Counted from the first letter of the stretch, positions 36,760-44,731 are shown. The stretch: 64,000 bases of DNA from Methylocystis sp. H62 (GCF_015709515.1 NZ_JADNQZ010000057.1:1-64000); one strand, 5' to 3'. Translations and numbers: made by a program. Notes: generated by a model from the letters alone, not told the origin.

Positions 36760-37587
36760 TCATTGAGCAGAGGCCCGCTTGTCTCGGCTCGCGTCGCTCT
36801 TGCGCGACTGCTCGAACGTCTGCTGCGCCGTGCGCCAGGTCTCGAAGTCGGCCTCCGACTCTATGACCATCTTGCCGCGCATCTGCGGATGCCCCGTGCC
36901 GCAATAGGCGGCGCAGAGTATCTCATATTCGCCGATCTTGGTCGGCGTGAACCAAAAATATGTGACGACGCCCGGCACGAGGTCCATCTTCGCCCTGATC
37001 TCGGGGACATAGAAGTCATGTAGGACGTCGATCGAGCGCAGCAGGACCTTGACCGGCTTGCCGATCGGCAGATGCAGTTCGCTGCTGGCGATCAGCAGAT
37101 CATCCTGCCCCTTCGGATCGGCCGGGCTCAGACCCATGGAATTGGTGGTGTCGATGTAGCGCACATCGCTCGAGCCGAGCTGGTTGTCGGCGCCCGGCAG
37201 GCGGAAACTCCAGCTCCACTGAACGCCCACCGCTTCGATCACCATCGCGTCCTTAGGCACGGTGATGAACTGGCCCCAGACGAGCAGGCCGGGCGCGAGG
37301 AGAACGATGACGGCGATCGTCGTGACGATGCCTAGCCAGGCTTCGAGCTTCTGATTCTCCGGCTCATAGGCGGCGCGCCGGCCCGGCACATGGCGAAAGC
37401 GATAGAGGCAATACGCCATGAACAGGATCACGGCGACGAATCCGGCCCCGGTCACCAGGAAGGTCAGCGCCATCGTGTCGTCGATGAAGCCCCAGTTCGA
37501 CGCGATCGGCGTCGCCCGCCAGGGGCTCAATACGTGAAACAGGATCGAACCCGCGACGACCAGGACCATAGCGATGGCGATAAACAT
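36760..37587 (-). CDS. ctaC: Cytochrome c oxidase subunit II
   Basis: A 275-residue subunit with two N-terminal helices and a periplasmic cupredoxin domain. The CuA site is complete: VLHDFYVPE (histidine) and CAAYCGTGHPQMRG (two Cys, Glu-position residue, His, Met). There is no CxxCH, so it lacks a fused cytochrome c domain and takes electrons from a separate cytochrome c. It is the first gene of the operon, 115 bp before subunit I. The N-terminal segment MFIAIAMVLVVAGSILFHVL works as membrane anchor or signal. Confidence 0.96.
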   Translation of the reverse strand: MFIAIAMVLVVAGSILFHVLSPWRATPIASNWGFIDDTMALTFLVTGAGFVAVILFMAYCLYRFRHVPGRRAAYEPENQKLEAWLGIVTTIAVIVLLAPGLLVWGQFITVPKDAMVIEAVGVQWSWSFRLPGADNQLGSSDVRYIDTTNSMGLSPADPKGQDDLLIASSELHLPIGKPVKVLLRSIDVLHDFYVPEIRAKMDLVPGVVTYFWFTPTKIGEYEILCAAYCGTGHPQMRGKMVIESEADFETWRTAQQTFEQSRKSDASRDKRASAQ

Positions 37588-37636
37588 GCGTGCTTTGACC
37601 TCGCCGATGGTTGTCGATGGAGATGGCCCGGCGGCC

Positions 37637-37666
37637 TATATAGACTGGCTATTTGCCGCGCGTCAA
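37637..37666 (-). promoter_or_regulatory. Candidate sigma70 promoter of the cytochrome oxidase operon
   Basis: On the reverse strand TTGACG (37666-37661) and TATATA (37642-37637) are separated by 18 bases, about 50 bp before the subunit II start codon. The match to the consensus is good for a GC-rich genome. Direction and position fit the operon. Confidence 0.5.
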
Positions 37667-37766
37667 AGTGACGCTGCCGTTGTGCGCGCGACTCGGCGAA
37701 TCTCCCCGGAAAAGACGAGGGCGGAAGCGCGACGCACGCACAATTCGCGCGTGAGGCCGCGGCCGT

Positions 37767-37800
37767 AAAAAAACCCGCGGGGACAGCGTCCCACGCGGGT
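37767..37800 (-). terminator. Rho-independent terminator of the ialB-like gene
   Basis: On the reverse strand, stem ACCCGCGTGGGAC pairs with GTCCCCGCGGGT around a GCT loop and runs directly into seven T residues. It begins 26 bp after the stop of the IalB-family gene. Confidence 0.85.
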
Positions 37801-37825
37801 CCTACGCTCGGGGTTCTTACAACCC

Positions 37826-38536
37826 TTACTTCTTGGAAGCGGCCGGCGCGGGCGACGTGGCTGCGCCCTTCTGGGCCTCGAGCTTCTTGCGCTCGTCCTC
37901 GGCTTTCTTCTGCAGCTCTTCCTGCAGCTTCTTTTGCTGCTCTTCGAGGACCTTCGGGTCGACGGCCGGGCCGTCGAAGGCTTTGCCGAAATTGGCGAGC
38001 GGCAGATAGAAGGTGACTTCGCCGTTCGCCTGATTCTTAACGACCACCGTCATCTTTTCGGCCTTCTTCATGCCGTCGACGACCGTCTTCTTGACCTTCG
38101 CCTCGGCGAAGCAGCCATTCGGGAAGCAGATTTCGAACGCGCCGCTTTCCGGCGCTCCCTTATCGATCGAAAAGCGGAAGCCGGGTTTCAGCATGAGGCC
38201 CGGCGGCAGCAGCAGGCGGATGATCTTTTGATCGTCGCCCTTGGGATCGTAGATCGCCAGCGCGAGCAGCGGCTGAGGCGCCTCGCCCTCCTTCGCCGAC
38301 ACGCCGAAGTCGCGCGTCGTGTAGCACATTTCCTTTTTGGTCTGGGGATCAGTGCCGCAAACCTTGGTCCAGTCCGGCTGGACAGCGACGAGCTCGGCGG
38401 CAATCGGCCCCTGAGGCTGCTGCTGCTGCTGCGCTGCGCCGGCCGCCGGCGCCTGCTGAGCCAATGCGCCGCCGCCGACGAACAGCAACGCTCCCGCAAG
38501 GGCGATCGCGCAAGAACGCGAGATATGGGTCGACAT
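37826..38536 (-). CDS. IalB-family secreted protein
   Basis: A 236-residue protein with a Sec signal peptide (CAIALAGALLFVGGGALAQQ). The mature part has the IalB family layout: WTKVCGTDPQ, KEMCYTTRDFGV, FEICFPNGCFAEAKV with paired cysteines, and VTFYLPLANFGKAFDGPAVD. The C-terminal 60 residues are a Lys/Glu/Gln-rich coiled coil (EEQQKKLQEELQKKAEDER) not present in the founding Bartonella protein. The family name comes from invasion-associated locus B, but it is widespread in non-pathogenic alphaproteobacteria with unknown function. ATG 38536 is chosen; the frame opens further to 38695. Confidence 0.88.
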   Translation of the reverse strand: MSTHISRSCAIALAGALLFVGGGALAQQAPAAGAAQQQQQPQGPIAAELVAVQPDWTKVCGTDPQTKKEMCYTTRDFGVSAKEGEAPQPLLALAIYDPKGDDQKIIRLLLPPGLMLKPGFRFSIDKGAPESGAFEICFPNGCFAEAKVKKTVVDGMKKAEKMTVVVKNQANGEVTFYLPLANFGKAFDGPAVDPKVLEEQQKKLQEELQKKAEDERKKLEAQKGAATSPAPAASKK

Positions 38537-38847
38537 CGGAAGTTCCTTTCGATTGTCCTGCTGGCCGGCGCTCTCCGGCTCCGGATAGTTTCGAGATCGC
38601 GTCATAACGGGAGCCGCCTTCGCGCCACAGCGCCATGGAACTTGTACCAGCCCGTGTTCCAGCGCGATCGCGAGACGCCGACGAGGCGACGGCACCGCTC
38701 TTACATGGTCGCGGCAGTAAATTCCAGCCGGACGGAGCGCTCAATGCTTGGCGTGGGCGCTTTTTGCCCACACCTATCGCAAAAAAATGGCCGAAAACTT
38801 AAGCGCGACTCGCTTCTTGCGACGGGACGTTGGATTATGGTCCGCCC

Positions 38848-40734
38848 ATGAAGATTCGCCCGATCTCTGCAAGACGCCCCGCCAGCCGCGGCGGTGAACA
38901 GCGAACGCGGGGGCGCCGCTCGCTCAGCTTCGCCCTCTCGCTCCTTATCTCCGCGCCCGCTTCGGGCGCGGCCCCTACCCCTCGAGCGGTCGAAGCGCCC
39001 TGCCCGACGCATGGGATCGCCATGCACGGCGCGCCGGCTTTACCGAGCGATTTCCATCACTTCCCTTACGCCGAGCCGGAAGCGAAGAAGGGCGGCAAAC
39101 TTCGCGTCGGCCTCGCCGGCACCTTCGACAGCCTCAACCCGTTCAATCTCAAGTCGGGAACCGCCGCGCAGGGGCTTGTCGGGAATGTTTTCCAAGGCCT
39201 GATGGCCCGCTCGCAGGACGAGCCCTTCACCCTCTACGGCCTGATCGCGCGCTCGATCGACATTGATCGGGCGCGTTCGCAGGTGACTTTCCACCTCGAC
39301 CCGCGCGCGCGCTTTTCCGACGGCAAGCCGATCACCGCCGAAGACGTGCTGTTCTCGTTCGATCTCTTAAAGACCAAGGGCCGGCCGCAGCAGCGCATCG
39401 CCTATGGGCTGGTCAAATCGATCGACGCGCCCGACGCGCATACCGTCCATTATGACCTCTCAGGCGTCGGCGACCGGGAGCTGCCGCTCATTCTCGCGAT
39501 CATGCCGGTGCTGCCCAAACACGCGACCGACGTCGAGCGCTTTTCCGATGCGACGCTCGCCAAGCCCGTCGGCTCGGGCCCCTATGTGATCGCAGACGCG
39601 CAAGTCGGCGCGCGCCTGTTGCTGCGCCGCAATGAGGACTATTGGGGCGCCGACCTGCCGAGCCAGCGCGGATTCTACAATTTCGACGAGATCGACCTTC
39701 AATATTTCCGTGACGGCAATTCGCTCTTTGAAGCCTTCAAGGCGGGCCTGCTCGACTATCGCGACGAAACCAGCACGACGCGATGGGCGAGCGGCTACGA
39801 CTTCCCGGCGCTCACCGAAGGGCGCGTGGTGAAGGAGACGCTGAAAAACGAAAATCCCAAAGGCATGGAGGGGTTCGTCTTCAATACGCGGCGTCCCCTG
39901 TTCAAGGACATCCGCCTGCGCGAAGCGCTCGGCATGATGTTCGACTTCGAATGGGTCAACGCGAATCTCTACGCCGGCCTCTACACCCGCACGAAAAGCT
40001 TCTTCGACGAATCCGAATTGTCCTCCTCCGGCCGCCCGGCGTCCCCCGGGGAGCGCGCCTTGCTGGCCCCGTTTCCGGACGCCGTGCGCGAAGACATTCT
40101 GGATGGCCGCTGGCGACCGCCGGTCAACGACGGGTCAGGCCGCGACCGCGAGATGGCGAAGCGCGCGCTCGATCTGCTCGAGAGCGCCGGCTACCGCATC
40201 GAAAACGGCGTTTTGCGCAAGGACGGCGAGCCTGTCGCCTTCGAGATCATGGTCAAGGACCGCAATCAGGAGCGGCTTGCGCTCAACTATGCCGGCTCGC
40301 TGCAGCGCATAGGAGTCGACGCCCGCGTGCGCCTCGTCGACGAGGTGCAATATCAGCGTCGCCGCCAGAAGTTCGATTTCGACATGATGCTCGGCCAATG
40401 GATCGCCTCGGCGTCGCCGGGCAATGAGCAGCGCATGCGCTGGGGGTCTGCGAGCGCGAACCAGGAAGCCTCCTTCAACCTCGCCGGCGCCGCGTCGCCG
40501 GCGATCGACGCCCTCATCGCCGCCCTGCTGGCCGCGACAAGCCACGAAGACTTCGTCACGGCCGTTCGCGCGTACGACCGCGTGCTACTTTCCGGCTTCT
40601 ACGTCGTGCCGCTGTATCATGCGTCCGACCAATGGCTCGCGCATTCGACCGACATTGCGCGCCCGGCGCGATTGCCGCGCTATGCCTCGCCGTTGTTCAG
40701 TCCGACGCTCGAAAGCTGGTGGAGACAGCGCTGA
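38848..40734 (+). CDS. ABC peptide transporter substrate-binding protein (family 5)
   Basis: A 628-residue periplasmic binding protein. The N-terminal 45 residues include an arginine-rich segment and a hydrophobic signal (LSFALSLLISAPASGAA). Family-5 features are FDSLNPFNLKSGTA, VTFHLDPRARFSDGKPITAEDVLFSFDLL and GSGPYVIADAQVG. It resembles YejA-type oligopeptide binders. ATG 38848 is used; the longer frame from 38830 starts with TTG. The permease and ATPase genes are not next to it, so it depends on a transporter encoded elsewhere. Confidence 0.87.
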   Translation: MKIRPISARRPASRGGEQRTRGRRSLSFALSLLISAPASGAAPTPRAVEAPCPTHGIAMHGAPALPSDFHHFPYAEPEAKKGGKLRVGLAGTFDSLNPFNLKSGTAAQGLVGNVFQGLMARSQDEPFTLYGLIARSIDIDRARSQVTFHLDPRARFSDGKPITAEDVLFSFDLLKTKGRPQQRIAYGLVKSIDAPDAHTVHYDLSGVGDRELPLILAIMPVLPKHATDVERFSDATLAKPVGSGPYVIADAQVGARLLLRRNEDYWGADLPSQRGFYNFDEIDLQYFRDGNSLFEAFKAGLLDYRDETSTTRWASGYDFPALTEGRVVKETLKNENPKGMEGFVFNTRRPLFKDIRLREALGMMFDFEWVNANLYAGLYTRTKSFFDESELSSSGRPASPGERALLAPFPDAVREDILDGRWRPPVNDGSGRDREMAKRALDLLESAGYRIENGVLRKDGEPVAFEIMVKDRNQERLALNYAGSLQRIGVDARVRLVDEVQYQRRRQKFDFDMMLGQWIASASPGNEQRMRWGSASANQEASFNLAGAASPAIDALIAALLAATSHEDFVTAVRAYDRVLLSGFYVVPLYHASDQWLAHSTDIARPARLPRYASPLFSPTLESWWRQR

Positions 40735-40854
40735 GCATCGAGGCAGACATGCGCCGGCGCACGCCTTCGGCGCGTCTGGCGCGCTAGACGTCATGGGCGC
40801 TGAGGGCGCGCCTTCGCGGGAAGGTTCTACCCCTGCGTATGAAAAGGAGCGCCC

Positions 40855-41904
40855 GTGTCTCTGTCGCTCGATAAGCTTCTCTCAACGCGCCTGTCGCGGA
40901 GGGTTCATTCCATGGGTTTCGCACTTTTTGTCGTCGGCGCCGCCGCCATCGGCCTCTTGATCATCGACCGATCCTTCAACCTCGGCCTGCCGATCGGCCT
41001 CTTCCAAAATCCGCTGTTCTGGTTCGCCTATGTCGCGCTGCTGGCGCTGTCGACGATGGTGCGCTTCGTGCGCCAGCAGACCGTGCTCGTCATCGAGCGG
41101 CTGGGCCGCTACAACCGATCGCTGACCGCGGGCGTCAATTTCGTCTGGCCGATCGTCGAGCGCGTCGCCTACACTTTCGATCTGCGCGAACAGGTGATCG
41201 ACGTGCCGGAGCAGGACGCGATCACCAAGGACAACGCCACCGTCACCATCGACGGCGTTCTCTATTACAAGATCGTCAACGCCAAGGACGCCGCCTATGG
41301 CGCGCAGGACATCCGCCGCGCCATCATCAATCTGGCGCAGACCTCGATGCGCTCGGCCATCGGCTCGATGGAGCTCGACAAGACCTTCGAGAACCGAAGC
41401 GAGATCAATGAGCGGGTGGTGCGCGCCGTCTCCGACGCCGCCCAGCTCTGGGGCGCGCATGTCACGCGCTATGAGATCAAGGACATCGCCATGCCCGAAT
41501 CGCTGCGCCAGTCGATGGAGCGGCAGATGAAGGCCGAGCGCGACAAGCGGGCGACGGTGCTCGAATCGGAAGGCGTGAAACAGTCCGAGATCAACCGCGC
41601 CGAAGGCGAGAAACAGGCGGCGATTTTGCGCGCTGAAGGCCAGGCGAAGGCGATCGAGCTGGTGCGCACGCAAATCACCCAGGTCGGCGGCGATCAGGCG
41701 GTTCAGCTCGAAGTCGCCAAGAGCGCCATCGAGCAATATGGCCGCCTCGCCAAGGCCGGCAATTCGCTGGTGCTGATGGGCGACGGCGCCGACCCCGCCG
41801 GCTGGATCGCCAAGGCGATGGCGGTGCTCAAGGCCGTCAACGCCGGCCCTGCGTCCAGCGAGGCGCAGCAGCGCCGCGCCCAGCCCTGGCGGGAAGCGGA
41901 ATAA
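40855..41904 (+). CDS. SPFH/stomatin-like membrane protein (QmcA type)
   Basis: A 349-residue protein with an N-terminal helix (FALFVVGAAAIGLLIIDRSF) and a second hydrophobic stretch near residue 58. The SPFH domain is typical: QTVLVIERLGRYNRSLTAGVNFVWP, FDLREQVIDVPEQDAITKDN, and KDIAMPESLRQSMERQMKAERDKRA. The coiled-coil tail ends in a basic segment. GTG 40855, with AAGGAG six bases upstream, is preferred; ATG 40912 is the next in-frame start. The adjacent NfeD gene confirms the class: SPFH and NfeD proteins act as a pair in membrane quality control. Confidence 0.92.
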   Translation: MSLSLDKLLSTRLSRRVHSMGFALFVVGAAAIGLLIIDRSFNLGLPIGLFQNPLFWFAYVALLALSTMVRFVRQQTVLVIERLGRYNRSLTAGVNFVWPIVERVAYTFDLREQVIDVPEQDAITKDNATVTIDGVLYYKIVNAKDAAYGAQDIRRAIINLAQTSMRSAIGSMELDKTFENRSEINERVVRAVSDAAQLWGAHVTRYEIKDIAMPESLRQSMERQMKAERDKRATVLESEGVKQSEINRAEGEKQAAILRAEGQAKAIELVRTQITQVGGDQAVQLEVAKSAIEQYGRLAKAGNSLVLMGDGADPAGWIAKAMAVLKAVNAGPASSEAQQRRAQPWREAE

Positions 41905-41906
41905 AG

Positions 41907-42371
41907 ATGGAGACCGCCTTTCTCTACGATCCCGCCAATGCGAGCCTGATCGCCGGCCTGATCCTGCTCGGCCTCGACATCGTCGTGATCGGCCTGTCGC
42001 CGGTGATGTTCGTCGCGGTGGGCGCGCTGCTGACCAGCGCGGTTCTCTATGCGACGGGCTGGCGACCATCGCTCGTCGAAACCGCGGCGATCGTCGCCGG
42101 CGCCGGCCTGCTGATCGCCATCGTCGGCAGAAAGCCGCTGCAGCGGTTTCAAAACGCCGACATCGAAGAAGATAAGAGCAGCGATCTGATCGGGCGCGAA
42201 GTGACGACGACGCATGAGGTGACGAAGAGGCATGGCGTCGTGTTCTGGTCCGGCGTCGAATGGCAGGCGCGGCTTGCGCAAGACTCGCTTGTCGAAAGCC
42301 TTGCGCCCGGCGCCAGGGCGCGGGTGGTGGCTGTCGAGAATTTGGCGCTGGTGCTCGCGCCGCTCTTTTGA
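41907..42371 (+). CDS. NfeD-family membrane protein
   Basis: A 154-residue protein. It has two or three helices (ANASLIAGLILLGLDIVVIG, LSPVMFVAVGALLTSAVLY, AAIVAGAGLLIAIVG) followed by a soluble OB-fold beta barrel: LIGREVTTTHEVTKRHGVVF and ARVVAVENLALVLAPLF. This is the short NfeD1b form, without a protease domain. It starts two bases after the SPFH stop, so the two are co-translated. It lies at the left edge of the accessory patch that extends to mutL. Confidence 0.9.
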   Translation: METAFLYDPANASLIAGLILLGLDIVVIGLSPVMFVAVGALLTSAVLYATGWRPSLVETAAIVAGAGLLIAIVGRKPLQRFQNADIEEDKSSDLIGREVTTTHEVTKRHGVVFWSGVEWQARLAQDSLVESLAPGARARVVAVENLALVLAPLF

Positions 42372-42413
42372 AGTTGCTGGTGGAACAGTAGTCGCCATTT
42401 TTTGCGAAATGGC

Positions 42414-42445
42414 TTGGCACACGGGACGCGGCTTTATGCTATATT
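42414..42445 (+). promoter_or_regulatory. Candidate promoter of structured leader RNA
   Basis: TTGGCA at 42414-42419 and an AT-rich TATGCTATATTT at 42435-42446 form a plausible -35/-10 pair just after nfeD. The exact -10 hexamer and spacing cannot be fixed by eye. Confidence 0.4.
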
Positions 42446-42451
42446 TTTGGT

Positions 42452-42501
42452 AGAGGTGCGATTCGCGCCTCTGACCCAAACCCGCCGACAGGTGGGTTTT
42501 T
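42452..42501 (+). ncRNA. Short two-hairpin leader RNA ending in an intrinsic terminator
   Basis: Hairpin one pairs AGAGGTGCG (42452-42460) with CGCGCCTCT (42464-42472) around ATT. Hairpin two pairs AACCCGCC (42479-42486) with GGTGGGTT (42491-42498) around GACA and continues into five T residues (42497-42501), the form of a rho-independent terminator. No reading frame lies inside. If transcription starts near 42450, the product is a 50-nt RNA ending before the downstream small gene. Confidence 0.5.
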
Positions 42502-42527
42502 ATTGGCCCCATACACGAGACCACCAA

Positions 42528-42552
42528 CCCGCAATGTCGCACGACATGCGGG
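42528..42552 (+). promoter_or_regulatory. Hairpin enclosing the start codon of a small membrane protein
   Basis: CCCGCA-A-TGTCG (42528-42539) pairs with CGACATGCGGG (42542-42552), leaving one bulged A. The bulged A begins the ATG at 42534-42536, so the start codon lies within an 11-bp stem. A second ATG lies in the other arm (42546-42548). Confidence 0.5.
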
Positions 42553-42719
42553 ACTGGCTTGGCTTCGCGTTCACGACGGCCTCCTTTTTCATCGCTCTCT
42601 ATCAGCTCTGGAACAGTAAGAGCCGTCGCCGGCAATGCCGGCGCGTTCGCTTTCGCTCGTTCGAAGGCTGGGGGATGAAGTGGAGTTCCTACGATGAACG
42701 CGACGACCGCCAGTCCTGA
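42534..42719 (+). CDS. Small single-helix membrane protein (hypothetical)
   Basis: A 61-residue frame starting MSHDMRDWLGF. It has one hydrophobic segment (WLGFAFTTASFFIALYQLW, about residues 8-26) followed by a strongly basic stretch (SKSRRRQCRRVRFR). An in-frame second start (MRDWLGF) lies 12 bases later. The upstream region is a small terminated RNA and a hairpin over the start codon. The layout recalls small toxic membrane peptides under RNA control, but I recognise no family. Codon use is not strongly biased. It lies between nfeD and a serine recombinase. Confidence 0.45.
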   Translation: MSHDMRDWLGFAFTTASFFIALYQLWNSKSRRRQCRRVRFRSFEGWGMKWSSYDERDDRQS

Positions 42720-42810
42720 GCCTCGCCCCTCGCCCTGACGCGGTGAGACCCTGAGATTTTGGGCACGAGCGAGGATGATTTTGCACGTCTCCATGCGTGC
42801 ACAAGTCCAT

Positions 42811-42880
42811 ACTTTTGCAACCACCGTCGCGCCTTTGAAGATCAGGCCTTTGCGAGGTGCAAAAGTTTGTTGCAAAAGTT
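42811..42880. repeat. Inverted and direct repeats upstream of serine recombinase (candidate res site)
   Basis: TGCAAAAGTT occurs twice in direct orientation (42858-42867 and 42871-42880), and its inverse ACTTTTGCA lies at 42811-42819. All are within 95 bp before the recombinase ATG at 42904. This spacing fits resolvase or invertase binding subsites. Confidence 0.45.
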
Positions 42881-42903
42881 GAGGGCTTCCCTACCATTCC
42901 GGC

Positions 42904-43455
42904 ATGCCCATTTTCGCCTATGCTCGCGTCTCAATTGACGGCCAGAGCGTTGACGCTCAGGTGAAGGCGTTACGCGCTGCCGGAGCCGAGAGGGTTTTCA
43001 AGGAGACCAGCAGCGGCGCATCGAGCGACCGCGCCCAGCTACGCCGAGCGCTCGGCGCCTTGAGCAAGGGCGACGTGTTGCTTGTGACGCGCCTCGATAG
43101 GCTCGCCAGATCGACGCGCGACCTACTCAACATACTTGACACTATCGGGAAGGCGGGAGCCGGATTCCGCTCGCTCGCCGACGTATGGGCGGACACGACA
43201 ACCCCACACGGGCGACTTATGCTCACCGTATTGACCGGCCTTGCCGAGTTCGAGCGCGAGTTAATCCGCGCCCGCACCAGCGAAGGCCGCAGCCGCGCCA
43301 AGGCCCGAGGCGTTCACATGGGGCGACCTCCCAAGCTGACCCGCCATCAGCGCGAGGAGGCTTTGTGCGAGCTTGCCAAAGGCGAGGTGACGCAAGCCGA
43401 ACTCGCGCAGCGGTTCAATGTTTCGCGAAGCACGATTTCAAGGCTGGGGATATGA
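42904..43455 (+). CDS. Serine recombinase (resolvase/invertase, Hin/Tn3 type)
   Basis: A 183-residue protein with the nucleophile in YARVSIDGQS (Ser10), the motif TRLDRLARSTRDLL, and the interface GRLMLTVLTGLAEFERELIRART. The C-terminal helix-turn-helix is RHQREEALCELAKGEVTQAELAQRF then VSRSTISRL. The length is that of Tn3 resolvases and Gin/Hin invertases. The repeated TGCAAAAGTT boxes upstream are a candidate binding region. Its stop overlaps the next start (ATGA), coupling it to a protein with a HEPN-like motif, which is unusual for a simple resolvase. Confidence 0.92.
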   Translation: MPIFAYARVSIDGQSVDAQVKALRAAGAERVFKETSSGASSDRAQLRRALGALSKGDVLLVTRLDRLARSTRDLLNILDTIGKAGAGFRSLADVWADTTTPHGRLMLTVLTGLAEFERELIRARTSEGRSRAKARGVHMGRPPKLTRHQREEALCELAKGEVTQAELAQRFNVSRSTISRLGI

Positions 43456-43973
43456 CTGTTACAAAGAAAAAGGCAGAGCAGCATAAAGACACGTATGCGA
43501 TAGTCGGCGAATTAGTGATGACTGCCACGGGTATCGACTGGCAGTTAAATCGAGTGCTTATTGAGGTTTTGGATATAGGAGGAGCTTTAATGGTGGAGCC
43601 AGTCGTCGCCACCATAGACACACGTCTAAAAATTGAGATTATAAAAGAAAGAGCAAAGCATATTTCAGCAACAGATTGGAAAAGCAATGTTGGCAATTAC
43701 TGTAACAAAGTTGAAAATGTATTCAAGTATAGAAACATAGTCTGTCATACCCCTGCGGTTCTTAAGAATGATTCGTGGACGTTTAAGCCAGTAGCGGCGG
43801 CAAAGCTCCTCAAGAAAATCGACATTGCCAAAAAGGACGTTGGTCATGTTTCGGTCGGTGAACTTGTTTCGGCAATAACTGCCGGTCGCGAGGCCTTAGG
43901 AGCAGGCGAAATTTTGCTTGAGAATTTCAGGCGATTAAACGCAGAGAAGCAGCGACGAACGGCGCCGAGGTGA
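43452..43973 (+). CDS. Hypothetical protein with HEPN-like RNxxxH motif
   Basis: A 173-residue protein starting MTVTKKKAEQHKDTYAIVGE at ATG 43452, which overlaps the recombinase stop by four bases. It is mostly helical by eye. Residues 94-99 read RNIVCH, the R-N-x3-H catalytic motif of HEPN ribonucleases, in the right place after several helices (KIEIIKERAKHISA, NKVENVFKY). The gene is much richer in A and T than the core genome, a sign of recent transfer. HEPN proteins are frequent toxins and defence effectors; no MNT-type nucleotidyltransferase partner is present. The function is therefore a hypothesis. Confidence 0.6.
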   Translation: MTVTKKKAEQHKDTYAIVGELVMTATGIDWQLNRVLIEVLDIGGALMVEPVVATIDTRLKIEIIKERAKHISATDWKSNVGNYCNKVENVFKYRNIVCHTPAVLKNDSWTFKPVAAAKLLKKIDIAKKDVGHVSVGELVSAITAGREALGAGEILLENFRRLNAEKQRRTAPR

Positions 43974-44011
43974 TTAAGATATTGCCCTGCAAAAGGTAAA
44001 ACCTTTCGCAA

Positions 44012-44341
44012 TCAAATTATCGCCTCAAGACCCCGCGCCTTCACGAGCGAAAGCAGCTTGAGCGAGGGGCCGCTTGGCTTCTTTTCGCCACGCTCCCATT
44101 CGCTCACCAGTTTCGGCTTTACGTTCAACACGCGGGCGAACACGCCTTGGCTCACGCCTTCGCGCTCGCGCAGCGCCAGGATCTGCTTGCCCGTCAGCGG
44201 CTCAATCGTGGTGAGACACGCCGCATCAAATTCGCGCATCGTCTTGGCGTCGATGAGGCCAATGCGATGCAGGCCGCTTGCGGTTTCGTGCGCCGCTTCC
44301 GCGATCGTGCTGCGAAATTTCTTCTTCGCCTTAGTCGTCAT
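44012..44341 (-). CDS. XRE-family antitoxin
   Basis: A 109-residue protein. The helix-turn-helix region is LTGKQILALREREGVSQGVFARVLNVKPKLVSEWERGEKKP (about residues 48-88). It ends with LKLLSLVKARGLEAII. The N-terminal AAHETASGLHRIGLIDAKTM is usual in HigA/NadS-like antitoxins. ATG 44341 (MTTKAKKKFR) is chosen; the frame extends upstream inside the toxin gene. It overlaps the toxin gene by 11 bases. It should neutralise the toxin and repress the operon at the palindrome at 44732-44750. Confidence 0.87.
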   Translation of the reverse strand: MTTKAKKKFRSTIAEAAHETASGLHRIGLIDAKTMREFDAACLTTIEPLTGKQILALREREGVSQGVFARVLNVKPKLVSEWERGEKKPSGPSLKLLSLVKARGLEAII

Positions 44342-44705
44342 GTTCCACCTCGATGAGTTCGCCTTCTTCGATCGCCCTTTCAATCTCCACTGCGCGCATT
44401 GGCAGGAATTGCCGCGCCAGCTTTTTCAATATCTCCAAATCATCCGCGTCGATATTGTCCCGCTCGTTCTTGGCGAAGCCGTAGAGAAAAATGCTTCGCT
44501 CCTTCACGCGGTAGGCGATGATGGTGCGGAATCCGCCGGACCTGCCCCCGCCATCCCGCGCAACCCGTTGCTTGATAAGGTTGCCGCCAAGCGTGGCGTC
44601 AATGCCGCCCTTCTCCGCGCGGCTGATCGCTTCGCGCAGCCGCGCATCCCCAACCTTTTCCTTTCGTGCAAACCGTGCAAACCACTTGGTTTTGAAAATC
44701 TGCAA
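44331..44705 (-). CDS. RelE/HigB-like toxin
   Basis: A 124-residue protein with the family pattern FKTKWFARFARKEKV, GGFRTIIAYRVKERSIFLYGFAKNERDNI and LEILKKLARQFL. This is the RelE-type mRNA interferase group that pairs with XRE antitoxins in toxin-first order. The start is TTG 44705 (MQIFKTKW) preceded by AGGAGCG; an ATG at 44732 would add nine residues and overlap the operator. The order toxin then antitoxin and the 11-bp overlap are typical of higBA-like operons. Confidence 0.85.
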   Translation of the reverse strand: MQIFKTKWFARFARKEKVGDARLREAISRAEKGGIDATLGGNLIKQRVARDGGGRSGGFRTIIAYRVKERSIFLYGFAKNERDNIDADDLEILKKLARQFLPMRAVEIERAIEEGELIEVEHDD

Positions 44706-44731
44706 ATCCGCTCCTAGCAATGGCGTTAACA

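Noticed and set aside
42402-42533. Longer 105-residue version of the small membrane protein
   Set aside because: The frame runs through the leader hairpins and terminator, so translation of it is unlikely.
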